Source: Tolypothrix sp. PCC 7910
GTDB lineage: Bacteria > Cyanobacteriota > Cyanobacteriia > Cyanobacteriales > Nostocaceae
Direction: 5' to 3'
NCBI RefSeq assembly: GCF_011769525.1
Contig: NZ_CP050440.1
Location: 5,209,501-5,273,500, forward strand
DNA: 64,000 nucleotides
The notes beneath the pieces are model-generated. The model did not search any database, was not told where the DNA came from, and worked only from the letters and a program-made list of their open reading frames with translations. A program made the position numbers and the translations under genes. The first letter of the stretch is position 1. Every line of letters starts with the position of its first letter. Below are positions 1 through 9,460 of the stretch, one piece after another.

Positions 1-133
1 CAGCCGGCCAGATACAGTCATGCAAAACATAGCCACTAGGATAAGGAGCCTTCACAACCCAGATGGCAAAGTTATCAGTGCCGGTGTTGGTTAAACGAGC
101 GAGCGCCAGGTTCAGGCATGGCAATGGATTCAT
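1..133 (-). CDS. Partial CDS running off the left edge; possibly a CHAT-domain protein N-terminus
   Basis: A reading frame on the minus strand opens with ATG at 133 and stays open to the window edge (44 codons). It begins MNPLPCLNLALARLTNTG and continues with WVVKAPYPSGYVLHDCIWPA, a well-behaved composition that does not look like random sequence. An in-frame stop lies upstream at 173-175 and no other start codon intervenes, so ATG 133 is the likely start. No clear Shine-Dalgarno is visible. From memory the opening resembles the N-terminus of large cyanobacterial CHAT (caspase-like) proteins; this is a weak inference because the catalytic part lies outside the window. It follows the PP2C gene on the same strand after about 200 bp. 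Confidence 0.45.
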   Translation of the reverse strand, partial: MNPLPCLNLALARLTNTGTDNFAIWVVKAPYPSGYVLHDCIWPA

Positions 134-334
134 TAAACTAAAAGGTAAAAACGAATTATTAATAACAATTTCTCAAGGTAAAGATTGTAGGGCATTGGAC
201 ATTGGGTATTTGTTATTTCTCCCTATTCTCCTTTTCCCCTTGTATACCTAGTATCTAGTCCCTAACCCCTAGTCCCCTATTCCCTAGCCCTTACCTGTAT
301 TATTTCAGTTTTTATGAGTTTATGGGGTGTGGGG

Positions 335-2581
335 CTAAGTTTGATTCCCATCTTTTTGTGGCGTTGTTGCTGGCGGTTGGTTCACTGGTGCTGGTGCTGT
401 GTCCTCACATGGATTAGTTTCGCCTGGTTGTAACACAGTGGCGCTATTTTGGAGTTTGGAGAGTTCAATGCGTAAGGTTTTCTTGGGTGGTTGTGATGCA
501 GACGCGTCTTTTGGGGGAGGGGTTGTGTCTGGATTAGGACATTCTTGGAGAGTCACCAAAGAGTCTTTATTAGCAGAATTAGGAATTGGTTTTTGCTCAA
601 TAACTTGAAAATAAGTCCCATTGGGAAACTTTTGTTTACTATTGGCTATTTCACGAGTGGTTTCGATTACCCATCCTTGTGAAAGGTTATTAAGGGTGCG
701 CTCTACTGATGATGGTTCTGGAGTAGGCTGCACAGTGGTATCGGGATTAGATGCAACTGGCTGAGTTAAGGGCGATCGCAATCGCATCAAGAAGTAGCCA
801 AATGTACCAGCTGCTGCAATTAATATTAAAGGCACAATCCAGTGTAGAGGTAGTTGAGCAATTTTGGCCCGTGGGTTATCGGGAATTACTTGGGTTTTGG
901 CATTGGAATTGCTTAAGTTGGTTGTTTGTGATGTTCTGCCAGTATCAGGGGCTTTTGTGGGCACATTTTCGGGAATGAAGGGAGTCAGGCTTGACTGTGG
1001 TTCTACATATTTGACTTGATAATGTACTAAAGCGATGGTGACATTATCATGTCCATTTTTCGTATTTGCGATTTCTACTAATTTCTCTGCCACCTCTACC
1101 ACATCGGTTTGCCCTGTCAGTATCGGCAATACTTCTGTTTCCCAGTAATCTTCGACGCGGTCAAAATCACTTAAGCCGTCTGATGTCAGGAGAAAAACCG
1201 CATCTTCATCCAAAATAAACCGCTGGGAAGTGGGATGTAATGAAGTACTGGGGCTCATGCCTAAAGCCTGTACTAGAGAGCCAGAACCACTCTGTTCGAT
1301 TGCTTCCCGATAAACAGCATAACCTAAACGCACTTCGCGAGAGGCGACATCATCGTCTAAAGTAACTTGATAACAACCTTGGCGTGTAATCCAGTAGGCG
1401 CGACTATCACCAACGTGGGTAATGTACATTTCATGGGCTATGGGCAATGCCATTACCAAAGTAGTGCCCATGCGTTTGCGCCCTTGGCGATTTTCGCTGT
1501 CGTTACGCTGGCTGATTTTATCATTCACCACTGCTACAGCCGATTCTAGATCTGTTAGCAGCATTGCCGGGTCTATATGGTCAGAAGGTACTTTAGTTAA
1601 TTGGTTTACTTGGTGTTGAATCGTTTCAATAGCTAAATTTGATGCGACATTGCCGCCTTCATGCCCACCAATACCATCGCAGACAATCGCTAAAGCTGTG
1701 GGTTGTGGCGGTTTACTCACCAAAGTGTCAGGCGGGGGATAACAAGCATCTTCATTCCGTTGGCGACTAGGGCCAGTATCAGTTTTGGTAAAAATTTTAA
1801 TTGTCGGCTTTTGCGATCGCCCTAGCTGAGACAAGCCATAATCTATAACTGCTATTAATTGTTCCGCCGATCTAATTTCTTCGTTAATTAAAGAACTACT
1901 GATTTTGTGAATTAATTCCGTGATCGCAGGTTTTGCCTGCTTTTGTAACTGCTGCCAAAATTCACCTAAGTGAATTAAGGTAGGCGCTGTTGAGTCATCA
2001 GCACGTAATTCTAACAAGCGGACTAAGGAGCCTTCTACCCTGATTAAATATGGGTCAAGTAAGCTAGATGCCACATTTTCACTTAAAAGGGGTTGCCACA
2101 GATTTGCAAGTTGCCACAGCCAATTGAGTTGGCGCATAGATGTGGCATCACCCCATGCTGTAATTAAGTTCGGGCAAAGTTTAACTTCTTGAGTCGTGCC
2201 ATCAGTCAGTAGGGGTGGTTTTTCTAAAAGTAAGATGCCATTGGGAGAACGCTCATCTATTGGCGGTATGATGCCATATACCTGCGGTATGTTTAAGCGA
2301 TAGGGAATTAACCTCAGATATGGTCTGAGTTCTGATAAATTATCTAATTCAGGTGTTTGTGGCGATATCCCTGGCTGAGTATCAAAAACCACGGATTTAT
2401 CGATGACTAAATAGCGATCGGCTAAAATTTCTCCGGCGGCAAAACTGAGATTGTCTCCCTGAACCCAGAGGTAGCGTTTAGGTAGGGGTGTAGAGCATCG
2501 CAAGCAAAATTTATGGCTTATAGGGTTAGGAGCTTGACAAAGTTCATTAGGGCAGTAGAGTGTTGCCGCATCATTTTCCAT
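335..2581 (-). CDS. Membrane-anchored PP2C-type Ser/Thr phosphatase with N-terminal zinc ribbon
   Basis: 748 residues from the ATG at 2581; a start seven codons upstream is possible, but MENDAATLYC is the natural beginning. Cys10, Cys15, Cys26 and Cys29 form a zinc-ribbon-like knuckle. A region of about 230 residues follows that faintly recalls a kinase N-lobe (LADRYLVIDK). The PP2C domain covers roughly 260-520 and shows its metal-binding motifs: TDTGPSRQRNEDA, DGIGGHEGG, HVGDSRAYW, TSDGLSD and GHDNVTIALV. One transmembrane helix at about 572-597 precedes a Pro/Thr-rich tail of about 150 residues, probably outside the cytoplasm. PP2C enzymes dephosphorylate phospho-Ser/Thr and counter Hanks-type kinases. 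No kinase is visible in the window, so the substrate is unknown. Confidence 0.88.
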   Translation of the reverse strand: MENDAATLYCPNELCQAPNPISHKFCLRCSTPLPKRYLWVQGDNLSFAAGEILADRYLVIDKSVVFDTQPGISPQTPELDNLSELRPYLRLIPYRLNIPQVYGIIPPIDERSPNGILLLEKPPLLTDGTTQEVKLCPNLITAWGDATSMRQLNWLWQLANLWQPLLSENVASSLLDPYLIRVEGSLVRLLELRADDSTAPTLIHLGEFWQQLQKQAKPAITELIHKISSSLINEEIRSAEQLIAVIDYGLSQLGRSQKPTIKIFTKTDTGPSRQRNEDACYPPPDTLVSKPPQPTALAIVCDGIGGHEGGNVASNLAIETIQHQVNQLTKVPSDHIDPAMLLTDLESAVAVVNDKISQRNDSENRQGRKRMGTTLVMALPIAHEMYITHVGDSRAYWITRQGCYQVTLDDDVASREVRLGYAVYREAIEQSGSGSLVQALGMSPSTSLHPTSQRFILDEDAVFLLTSDGLSDFDRVEDYWETEVLPILTGQTDVVEVAEKLVEIANTKNGHDNVTIALVHYQVKYVEPQSSLTPFIPENVPTKAPDTGRTSQTTNLSNSNAKTQVIPDNPRAKIAQLPLHWIVPLILIAAAGTFGYFLMRLRSPLTQPVASNPDTTVQPTPEPSSVERTLNNLSQGWVIETTREIANSKQKFPNGTYFQVIEQKPIPNSANKDSLVTLQECPNPDTTPPPKDASASQPPKKTLRIELSKLQNSATVLQPGETNPCEDTAPAPVNQPPATTPQKDGNQT

Positions 2582-3553
2582 AGTTTTCTCACCGATCAGC
2601 AATTGGCAATTCCTTCAACAGCATTGGCAGCGGTAACTAGACCGCTCAAGTTTCTTGAACCTGACATATCCAACTTTGGATCAATGATTTTAGCTGGCGG
2701 ATAGCAGCAGGTGCTAATACTTATTGATCTACTTATCCAAAGAACTCACTCCTGAGTCAACCCTACAGCCTCATCATAGCCTCTATTGCTCTATAACTTT
2801 CCATTGTCAGCACAGCTTACTCTAACTTTTTCACCAAAACATAACCCTAGCATCACTATATTCATTGTTAATGAATTATTACATCAAAATAGCCTGATAA
2901 TGCTGGTATTTCTTTAGTTTATAAGTTACTACGTATCAGTTAACTGTAAATTAAAGAATGTTAGATAGCTAAAATACAGCAGATAACCAAAGTTTAAAAT
3001 TTGTAAAATATTTAGCTCATCAATTGCTATTTTGATGCTCCCAATACTTGTATTTGTAGGAGTTCTGGCTAAAGAAGGACAAAATACTTATGCCTATTTT
3101 TATTAAAGGGGGAGGAAAGATTTACTCAGATCTGAATAATATTCTCTTTCCAGAGTGTTATAAAAATTAATAATTTTGGAAATATTATAGCTATTAATCC
3201 CTAAGGTAGTTGCAATTTAAAAAATAGAGTATTGCTCTGTATGCAGAGGGTCAAGGAGCAGGTAGTGGGGAGGAACAGTAGTATTAAGTCCAGAGAACAG
3301 GATGATTTATTTCTTTGGCGGGACTAAAATTTCAGGTTATCGCGGATGATTTAGTTAGAGTAATGCTAAAGCTTGCCCCTAAGAGCTAAAACTTATATCT
3401 ATACACTTAATAATCAGCAATTTGAATTTCTGGTATAGTTTGGCAAAAGTTCCTGGGAAAAGGAAAAAGAGTGAATTCAAATATACACCCCTTTCCTTTT
3501 CTCCCTTGAGCAAAAAGTATGCGAGTTAAATCACTAGCACTTAGGTGTTAAGT
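2582..3553. other. Intergenic, no gene seen
   Basis: About 970 bp of AT-rich sequence between the PP2C gene and ndhM. All short open frames here lack family resemblance or a ribosome binding site. I see no tRNA, hairpin terminator or repeat array. It should hold the PP2C promoter, but I cannot place it. Confidence 0.5.
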
Positions 3554-3913
3554 CTACTTTTTTTCGTCAACTGCTACTTGGGGAAGTCCCATACTGTAGT
3601 TATTGACTCGGCTTTGGAGATTGTAGCTGATTTCACCTTTTTGCAAGAGCGATCGCAGATAATGCTCCAAGTCTGAACCAACGCGGCGTAAGTTGTAGTC
3701 TGTCAAATCTGCGCCACTAGATGCTTCTACTAATTCATCAAACTTACGATAAATCTTTTGTAGGGCATCTTCATTCCAGTTGAATTCATTGTCTGGGTCT
3801 ACATCTAACGTTAAGACCTGATTACTGGGAACCAGTTCACCATCTCGGTCGATTTCTGCGGCAAAAATGCGAATATGCCGGGTTGTAGACTTGAGCAGCA
3901 TCGGGTTGTCCAT
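3554..3913 (-). CDS. ndhM: NAD(P)H-quinone oxidoreductase subunit M
   Basis: 119 residues, starting MDNPMLLKSTTRHIRIFAAE, which matches the strongly conserved cyanobacterial NdhM family over its full length (for example DVDPDNEFNWNEDALQKIY and YSMGLPQVAVDEK near the C-terminus). NdhM is a peripheral subunit specific to oxygenic phototrophs. It sits in the hydrophilic arm of the thylakoid NDH-1 complex, which takes electrons from ferredoxin for cyclic electron flow, respiration and CO2 uptake. The gene stands alone between two long intergenic stretches and is probably monocistronic. No internal oddities are seen. Confidence 0.93.
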   Translation of the reverse strand: MDNPMLLKSTTRHIRIFAAEIDRDGELVPSNQVLTLDVDPDNEFNWNEDALQKIYRKFDELVEASSGADLTDYNLRRVGSDLEHYLRSLLQKGEISYNLQSRVNNYSMGLPQVAVDEKK

Positions 3914-4879
3914 AAAAGGGTGTAAGATTTGGGTGAATTACACTGAAATCATTGTAGACGTTATGCCCTAGCTTAAAATGCCAGAAATAAAAAGGAATTG
4001 CTTCAATTAGGCAGGCAGAAGCAAAAAGCTTGTGTGTTAGTTATGAAGTTGCTAACAAATAGGCAAGGGAGGTTTGTTCGACTAAGAACGGCAGACAAAA
4101 TTTCCTCCAGAGAAAATGATGGGGTAGGTGGTTGTCATTTTTCAACAAACTACAACTTTACAGCAGCGATATGTTAATCATATTCAAGTAATACTGTCAA
4201 GCTGTTAATACTCATCAGGATTTATCAGGGTTCAGGTGAGGCTACTAGTAAAGTGCGTGGGAATTAACCAACCATATGAACATGGCTCAAAATCCGGCTT
4301 AATCAGAATCTGTGACTTCTATTCTGTGGTGCGGGGCTGTAATTACTTTGTTTCCGTGCCTAGAATTTGGATTCAGAACAACAAGAAACCATTAATGACT
4401 TTGCTACTCAACATCTTCTAAATTTGAGCCAGAAAAAACGTGCCTCTAGTAAATTTACGTAGTTACGCTACAACCGTCATGAGGTTTCATAAAAAATCCA
4501 AATTTTAGTGTTTTTACGTAAGTAAAATCACCAAAATTTCAGTAAAATCCCAAACTGTTGTTGACGTTCAGATAAAGTTGATGTAAAAACCTTTAAAAAG
4601 CTAGAACAACTTCTTACAGAAACTTTATTGTATAGAATCTTAAAAACTGAATAATAGTTATGGCTTACCTGAACCACCTCTGGTCTAGGAGAACTATAAC
4701 CTACGTAGTCAAAGCCGGAATCGAAAAAGACACAGGAGTTTGAAATGGAAGACAAATGTGATGGATAAAGAATGATTCTTAATTCAAAACTATTTGGATT
4801 CAAAAGACAATATAAAGAATTTTGGTGGAGATCTAACTCCTAAACTTCATGACCACTAAGTAAAGGAATCCTCAAATCT
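3914..4879. other. Intergenic, no gene seen
   Basis: About 965 bp between the divergent ndhM and the small gene at 4880. Short open frames on both strands (for example 4236-4421 and 4528-4803) lack recognisable motifs and I do not call them. Promoters for both flanking genes must lie here. I found no clear NtcA palindrome or TCCGGA (DIF) motif. Confidence 0.5.
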
Positions 4880-5161
4880 ATGAACTCTAAAGCTTTACCA
4901 CGCCAAATAAATAATATTGAAGTAGGTGTTTATGAATGCGAAATACATCTCAAATTCCGATTAGTTGAGGAAAAAAGCCTATTAAGCGATCGCGAACAAT
5001 TATTGCAAGTGCTGCTAGATGCTTTAACCGAAGGGTCTGATGATTTTTTAGAGACCCTACATGCGTCTGTTAAAGCCCAAGAAGTTTCTGAGTTTAAAGC
5101 TTCGCCGCAAATGCGTCGTCAGCTGATGCGCTTACGTAATTTTGCCGATAATAGCCAATGA
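4880..5161 (+). CDS. Small Npun_R1517/Asr1734-like protein, possible heterocyst differentiation regulator
   Basis: 93 residues: MNSKALPRQINNIEVGVYEC, then EIHLKFRLVEEKSLLSDREQ, an acidic middle and a basic end (ASPQMRRQLMRLRNFADNSQ). The sequence resembles, from memory, the family annotated as Npun_R1517 heterocyst-differentiation regulators (Asr1734 in Anabaena PCC 7120), small conserved proteins of Nostocales. There is no transmembrane segment or classical HTH. The start ATG has AAGGAAT about 14 bases upstream, a weak ribosome binding site. The gene is isolated in about 1.9 kb of otherwise gene-free DNA, as expected for a separately regulated small gene. That it is coding is fairly certain; the family name is a memory-based call. 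Confidence 0.6.
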   Translation: MNSKALPRQINNIEVGVYECEIHLKFRLVEEKSLLSDREQLLQVLLDALTEGSDDFLETLHASVKAQEVSEFKASPQMRRQLMRLRNFADNSQ

Positions 5162-5854
5162 TTATCTGTATTATTTAAGTAGTGAGAAGTTATGAATTGA
5201 GCTTCAAATGGTGAATTTGTTTTAAGTTTATCCATCTGCTCTCAAGATTTATGGAGTTGGCTTGTGTAATCTAACCCCAAGGCTAGGAGTTAAATATACT
5301 CTCTAAACAGCCTAAGAAGTCTCACAGTAGCCCTCACCCTTTGCACTACGGAAAATACTTGGGTGCCTACTAATGCAGTTCTGCCTTTCTAATCAGGGCG
5401 GGTTAAAATTGTTCCAAAATTCTCTGTTCTGGGAAATACGTTTAATCAGGGTGTCACTTCAAGTTGGCGAAGTATTAGCTAGCAATCTTTGGCGTTATAT
5501 ACTCTAAACATTTAAAAAATTGTTCAATTAATCACTTATGTTTTGAGCGATTGCAGTAGTTTAAAGTAGTATTTTGCCAGCTTGAAGTTACATTCCGCCC
5601 TTCAAACTGGTCATAGAAGGACAATTTCGGTTAAATCATCAGGGATGAATTAATTTTCTAAGAAAATCCAGGGTTAAGAGCTAGGGATTAAGAAATAGAT
5701 GATAAAAAAACAGAAGAATTAGAGTAGAAAAGAAAATAGGCGTGCTAATGCACCTATATGGCCATTAAAAAGCTCACAGTCTAGATTAATACAGACTGTT
5801 GACTTTTAACTAATGCTCTTTTTACTCATTGCTAATGTATGCAATTCATGACAT
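5162..5854. other. Intergenic, no gene seen
   Basis: About 690 bp between two convergent genes (4880-5161 plus, 5855-6550 minus). No open frame with family resemblance, no tRNA and no strong GC hairpin with a T-run was found. Confidence 0.45.
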
Positions 5855-6550
5855 TTATTTAGCAAGACCATGTTCTAAGGCAAACCGAACTAACTCTGTA
5901 CGGCTATTTGTGCCAGTTTTACTAAATAAACGGCTGACATACTTTTCGACGTTACGAACACTAGTCTCTAGACGACGGGCAATTTCTTTGTTCATCAACC
6001 CTTCAGCTACCAAATTTAAAACGCTTTGTTCTCTAGGGGTTAGGTCAATTTTAAAAGGTGCTGGTGATTGAGCAATAGCGTTTCTTTGCGTTAATAACGC
6101 TTTAATTTGGGCAATCTGATGGGCTAATTCAGCAATATCCGGGGTCTCACTCTCTTCACCTGTTGCTGGAGTTTTAGCTATGCGACGGGCAAGCAGGTTT
6201 TCTACTATGGCAATTAACTCATCTGGATCGAAAGGCTTAGGTAAGTAAGCATCAACACCAGCTTGGTAACCTTGGATGCGATCGCCTGTCATTCCTTTAG
6301 CAGTTAAAAATACTACAGGCAATGCTTGAAACCTGGGGTCTTCTCGCAGTTGTTTTAAAAACTGATACCCGTCCACCTGCGGCATCATGATATCCGAAAT
6401 CACTAAGTCAGGTGTATTTTGCTGCATCAAATCCCACCCTTCACGGGCGTTACTGGCAACTTGAACGCTGAAACCGCTTTCTTGTAAATAATCTTTTACG
6501 GCTTCCCGCAATCCTGGTTCATCATCTACCAGTAACAATTGTGCTGACAT
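5855..6550 (-). CDS. NarL/FixJ-family two-component response regulator
   Basis: 231 residues from the ATG at 6550. The frame is open upstream, but that extension is only translated G-rich repeat (Pro/Gln/Ser runs), so MSAQLLLVDDEPGLREAVKD is the true start. The receiver domain covers 1-120, with acidic pocket Asp9/Asp10, phospho-acceptor Asp53 in ISDIMMP and the conserved Lys in FLTAKG. A linker of about 40 residues leads to a LuxR-type HTH at about 165-231 (LTPREQSVLNLVAEGLMNKEIARRL). It should bind DNA when phosphorylated by a histidine kinase; none is adjacent. The HTH makes it OmpR-unlike and similar to the plastid Ycf29 type, though orthology is not established. Confidence 0.88.
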   Translation of the reverse strand: MSAQLLLVDDEPGLREAVKDYLQESGFSVQVASNAREGWDLMQQNTPDLVISDIMMPQVDGYQFLKQLREDPRFQALPVVFLTAKGMTGDRIQGYQAGVDAYLPKPFDPDELIAIVENLLARRIAKTPATGEESETPDIAELAHQIAQIKALLTQRNAIAQSPAPFKIDLTPREQSVLNLVAEGLMNKEIARRLETSVRNVEKYVSRLFSKTGTNSRTELVRFALEHGLAK

Positions 6551-6610
6551 TGAAAATTTCCTTGATTCTATCTTTTTCCAATTTAGCGAAACTTGGTAGA
6601 GATTGGATAG

Positions 6611-6746
6611 TGGGGAGGAAATAAGGGATTGGGGATTGGGGACTGGGGACTGGGGATGAGGGAGATGAGGGAGAGAAGGGAACAAGGGGAGAAAAAGCAA
6701 TTACCAATTACCCATTACCAAATGACAAATGACAAATGACAAACAC
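6611..6746. repeat. Composite heptanucleotide repeat (G-rich block, then AATTACC and AATGACA units)
   Basis: From the left: tandem GGGGATT/GGGGACT units (about 6617-6660), a short AGAAAAAGC spacer, CCAATTA/CCCATTA units and three AAATGAC units. The array ends one codon before the stop of the glycosyltransferase gene (minus strand). Seen in that gene's sense, the units read TTTGTCA, then TTGGTAA, then CCCCAGTCCCC. The same order recurs elsewhere in the window. Confidence 0.85.
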
Positions 6747-7715
6747 CTATAACCATTCAATGATTTGGGCTTTTTCTGGTAACTTGGCTTCGCTTTGACC
6801 AGAGTAGCGGGCTTTGGCGGTAAATAAACCGATGGGGGTACTTAAAAAGTCTACAAGGGTGGCTTTGCCTGCGATCGCCTGTAAAATATTTTTGGGTATT
6901 TCTTTTAATAACCAGCGGATTAAGCGATAAATATAATCTTTGGGTTTTAGCCCTGGCATTAACTTGACACCGTACAATTCATGCAAGTAGCGATTGGAGC
7001 GTCCGTAGCGTCGCCATTGGCTTTGTAGCTCTTTGAAGGTGCTGCGGTGGCGATGCTTCACTATTGCACCTGGAGCAAATTTTAAATCACCGATTTTGGC
7101 TAAGAAAATCCGCCAACAAATATCTGCATCGCCGCCTGTAGTGAGGTAAGGACGAAATAAACCGACTTTTTCTAAGACGATACGACGAATGGCTAAATTA
7201 GCGGTTTGTCCGTAAGCACAGAAGGGATGAGCGAGTGTGTGCTTTTGTGATAAGGTATCTTGCTGATCAGCGTGTTGCTCTAAAATATTTTTACTTGGCA
7301 ATGCGGCAATTTCACCGACCACAATCACTATATTTTGGTCGCTAAAAGGTTGAATGAGTAATTCTAGCCACTGTGGTTGTGGGCGACAATCAGCATCGGT
7401 AAAGGCGATAATTTCGCCTGTAGCGGCTCTAATTCCTGTGTTACGAGCTGCATAGGAGCTTTGAATTTGATTTTCGCTTAAAGGGCGAATCGTGAGGGGA
7501 GAAAGCTCTGCGGCTGTATTTAAATAAGTGAGAGTGCGATCGCTACTATTGTTGTCTACCAACAAATACTCTACCCGGTCTTTAGGGTAAGTTTGCGCTA
7601 ATAAACAAGAAATTAAATCTGGTAAATCTGTCTCACCATTATAAATAGGAACAACCACCGACACCTTAGGCCAAAAGCTGTGGGCAGTGGTTGCATCAAC
7701 TGGTGAATTATTCAT
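6747..7715 (-). CDS. Family 2 glycosyltransferase
   Basis: 322 residues. A GT-A fold begins at VSVVVPIYNGETDLPDLISC (about residue 19), with VDNNSSDRT for nucleotide-sugar binding, the metal-binding DxD as FTDADCRPQP and acceptor-side motifs GGDADICWRIF and KHRHRSTFKELQSQWRRYGR. No transmembrane helix is evident, so it is probably a cytoplasmic or peripheral enzyme transferring an activated sugar to a polysaccharide, lipid or protein. Substrate cannot be read from the sequence. It is followed by composite STRR repeats and then the response regulator on the same strand; there is no obvious polysaccharide cluster around it. Confidence 0.86.
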   Translation of the reverse strand: MNNSPVDATTAHSFWPKVSVVVPIYNGETDLPDLISCLLAQTYPKDRVEYLLVDNNSSDRTLTYLNTAAELSPLTIRPLSENQIQSSYAARNTGIRAATGEIIAFTDADCRPQPQWLELLIQPFSDQNIVIVVGEIAALPSKNILEQHADQQDTLSQKHTLAHPFCAYGQTANLAIRRIVLEKVGLFRPYLTTGGDADICWRIFLAKIGDLKFAPGAIVKHRHRSTFKELQSQWRRYGRSNRYLHELYGVKLMPGLKPKDYIYRLIRWLLKEIPKNILQAIAGKATLVDFLSTPIGLFTAKARYSGQSEAKLPEKAQIIEWL

Positions 7716-7810
7716 AAAAATAAAATTTTGGAGATGGGATTAATTAGATTCCTAATTAGTATTCCCATTCCAAAATTCTAAAATCAGTAATACTAGCTTG
7801 AGATTGAAAA

Positions 7811-9148
7811 CTAAAATTTCAAGTCGTTAGCACGGCTACTCATAGCCCCAGAAGGTTGGCTTGCTGGAGGTTGAGCGAAGTTAGTATTAGAGAGAGCTGC
7901 AATTGCCTTAGCATATTGCGGATCGTTTTGTGTACCGAGTAAATCGGGATTAGATGCTAATTGACGTTCCTGTGCTTCTGTCAAATCCAGCTTGATATCT
8001 GGTGCGATTCCTTTATGGTTAATATCTGTTCCTTTAGGAGTGTAATAGTGAGCAATAGTTACTGCCAAACCAGAACCATCTGAGAGTTCGTGAACTGACT
8101 GTACTAAAGCTTTACCAAAGGTTTGACTACCAACTACTACGGCTCGCTTATTGTCTTTAAGTGCGCCTGTAAGAATTTCGCTAGCACTAGCTGAATTACC
8201 GTCTACCAATACAGCTAAGGGCAGATTTGTTATGGCAGTACGATTAGCTTTAGTATCTTCTGTTCCACCTACACGGTCTACTGTGCGGACAATACCACCG
8301 TTATCCAGCCACATCCGCGCAATTTCAATGCTGGCTTGCAATAAACCGCCAGGATTACCCCGCAAATCTAAAACATAAGCATTAACTTGCTTACTATTTA
8401 AATCGCGGATAGCGCGCCGCATTTGATCCGCCGCGTGGGAACTAAATTCTCGTAACCGAATATAACCAACGCGACGGTTACCTTCTTGTTTGACGGTATA
8501 ACGTACTGTTGGTACTTCAATAGTCGCTCGGGTTAGCTTTAAATCAAAAGCACTTTGTCCTGTGCGTCCCAACCGCAAAGTTAAAATAGTACCAGCTTTG
8601 CCACGAATTAGCTTAGAAGCATCATCCACTTTCATTTGTTGAGTGGGTTTGCCATTAATAGCTAAAATTTCATCGCCGGCTTTAATACCTGCTTTCAGCG
8701 CTGGGGAATTTTCTATAGCTTCTACAACAGTCAGCCGCTTGGTTTTTTCGTTCAATTCCATTCGAATACCAATCCCCGAAACTTCCCCGGAGGTTTGGCT
8801 GGTTAGCGCTTCATATTGTTTGGGATCCATAAAGCGAGTGTATGGATCTCCCAAGGTTTGCAAGGCTTCGCGAATTGCAACGTATGCTTCTTCACGAGAA
8901 GAATAGTTTTTATTTAAAAGGCTCTGTCTAGTAGCTTGCCAATCTTGTTGATTAAATTTACCATCAACATACTCACGATTTACCAATTGCCATACTTGGT
9001 CTACTAAGGCTTTCGGGCTATCTTGGAGCGCAGCACGAACGCAGCGTGTCCAAGCAGGGCCAAATATGGATACAGTGGCAGTCGTGGCGATCGCTCCACC
9101 AATCAAGGCTACTTGGAGCGGCGAGTAACGTTTCGCAGATTGGTTCAT
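7811..9148 (-). CDS. C-terminal processing peptidase, S41 family (Ctp)
   Basis: 445 residues. An N-terminal hydrophobic stretch (VALIGGAIATTATVSIFG, about 13-30) is a signal or anchor sequence, so the enzyme acts in the periplasm or thylakoid lumen. A PDZ domain spans about 115-200 (GIGIRMEL, LKAGIKAGDEILAINGK). The S41 core follows, with catalytic Ser321 in DGNSASASEIL and Lys346 in QTFGKALVQ, 25 residues apart as in known Ctp enzymes. Cyanobacteria carry several paralogues; CtpA matures photosystem II D1, while CtpB/CtpC have other roles. This looks like a paralogue of that group, but I cannot decide which. The gene is monocistronic, divergent from the DUF218 gene. Confidence 0.92.
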   Translation of the reverse strand: MNQSAKRYSPLQVALIGGAIATTATVSIFGPAWTRCVRAALQDSPKALVDQVWQLVNREYVDGKFNQQDWQATRQSLLNKNYSSREEAYVAIREALQTLGDPYTRFMDPKQYEALTSQTSGEVSGIGIRMELNEKTKRLTVVEAIENSPALKAGIKAGDEILAINGKPTQQMKVDDASKLIRGKAGTILTLRLGRTGQSAFDLKLTRATIEVPTVRYTVKQEGNRRVGYIRLREFSSHAADQMRRAIRDLNSKQVNAYVLDLRGNPGGLLQASIEIARMWLDNGGIVRTVDRVGGTEDTKANRTAITNLPLAVLVDGNSASASEILTGALKDNKRAVVVGSQTFGKALVQSVHELSDGSGLAVTIAHYYTPKGTDINHKGIAPDIKLDLTEAQERQLASNPDLLGTQNDPQYAKAIAALSNTNFAQPPASQPSGAMSSRANDLKF

Positions 9149-9460
9149 GTATATTAGCTGGAATAATTGTGTTGTTGACAGTTTAGCAATCAGGATTTCC
9201 AGAATTTTTTAAGTTTTTATACTCAAAGTTCAGCTATCCTTTCTTCATCATTTCTTCTTAAAAGAATGATAAAAATATAGCTTAACTTTATTAATAATCA
9301 TTTCTCCGTTGGCTAGTTTTCTCCGGAAGATCATTTGGGAGTTATGACACTGTAATCTGCATCAACTATACACCCTAGATTACTTTTATAAGATAGCACC
9401 TTGCTAGCTTAGTTGCAGGTATTTTAAACATCCGCTAACCAAGCTTTTCGTAACTGCGTC
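9149..9460. other. Intergenic between divergent genes
   Basis: 312 bp holding the divergent promoters of the ctp and DUF218 genes. AT-rich; no specific operator recognised. Confidence 0.4.

Noticed and set aside
63-251. Plus-strand open frame of 62 codons at the left edge
   Set aside because: It lies on the opposite strand of a more protein-like partial frame and ends in translated pyrimidine-rich DNA.
4528-4803. Minus-strand frame of 91 codons before the small heterocyst-like gene
   Set aside because: No ribosome binding site, no recognisable motif, atypical composition.
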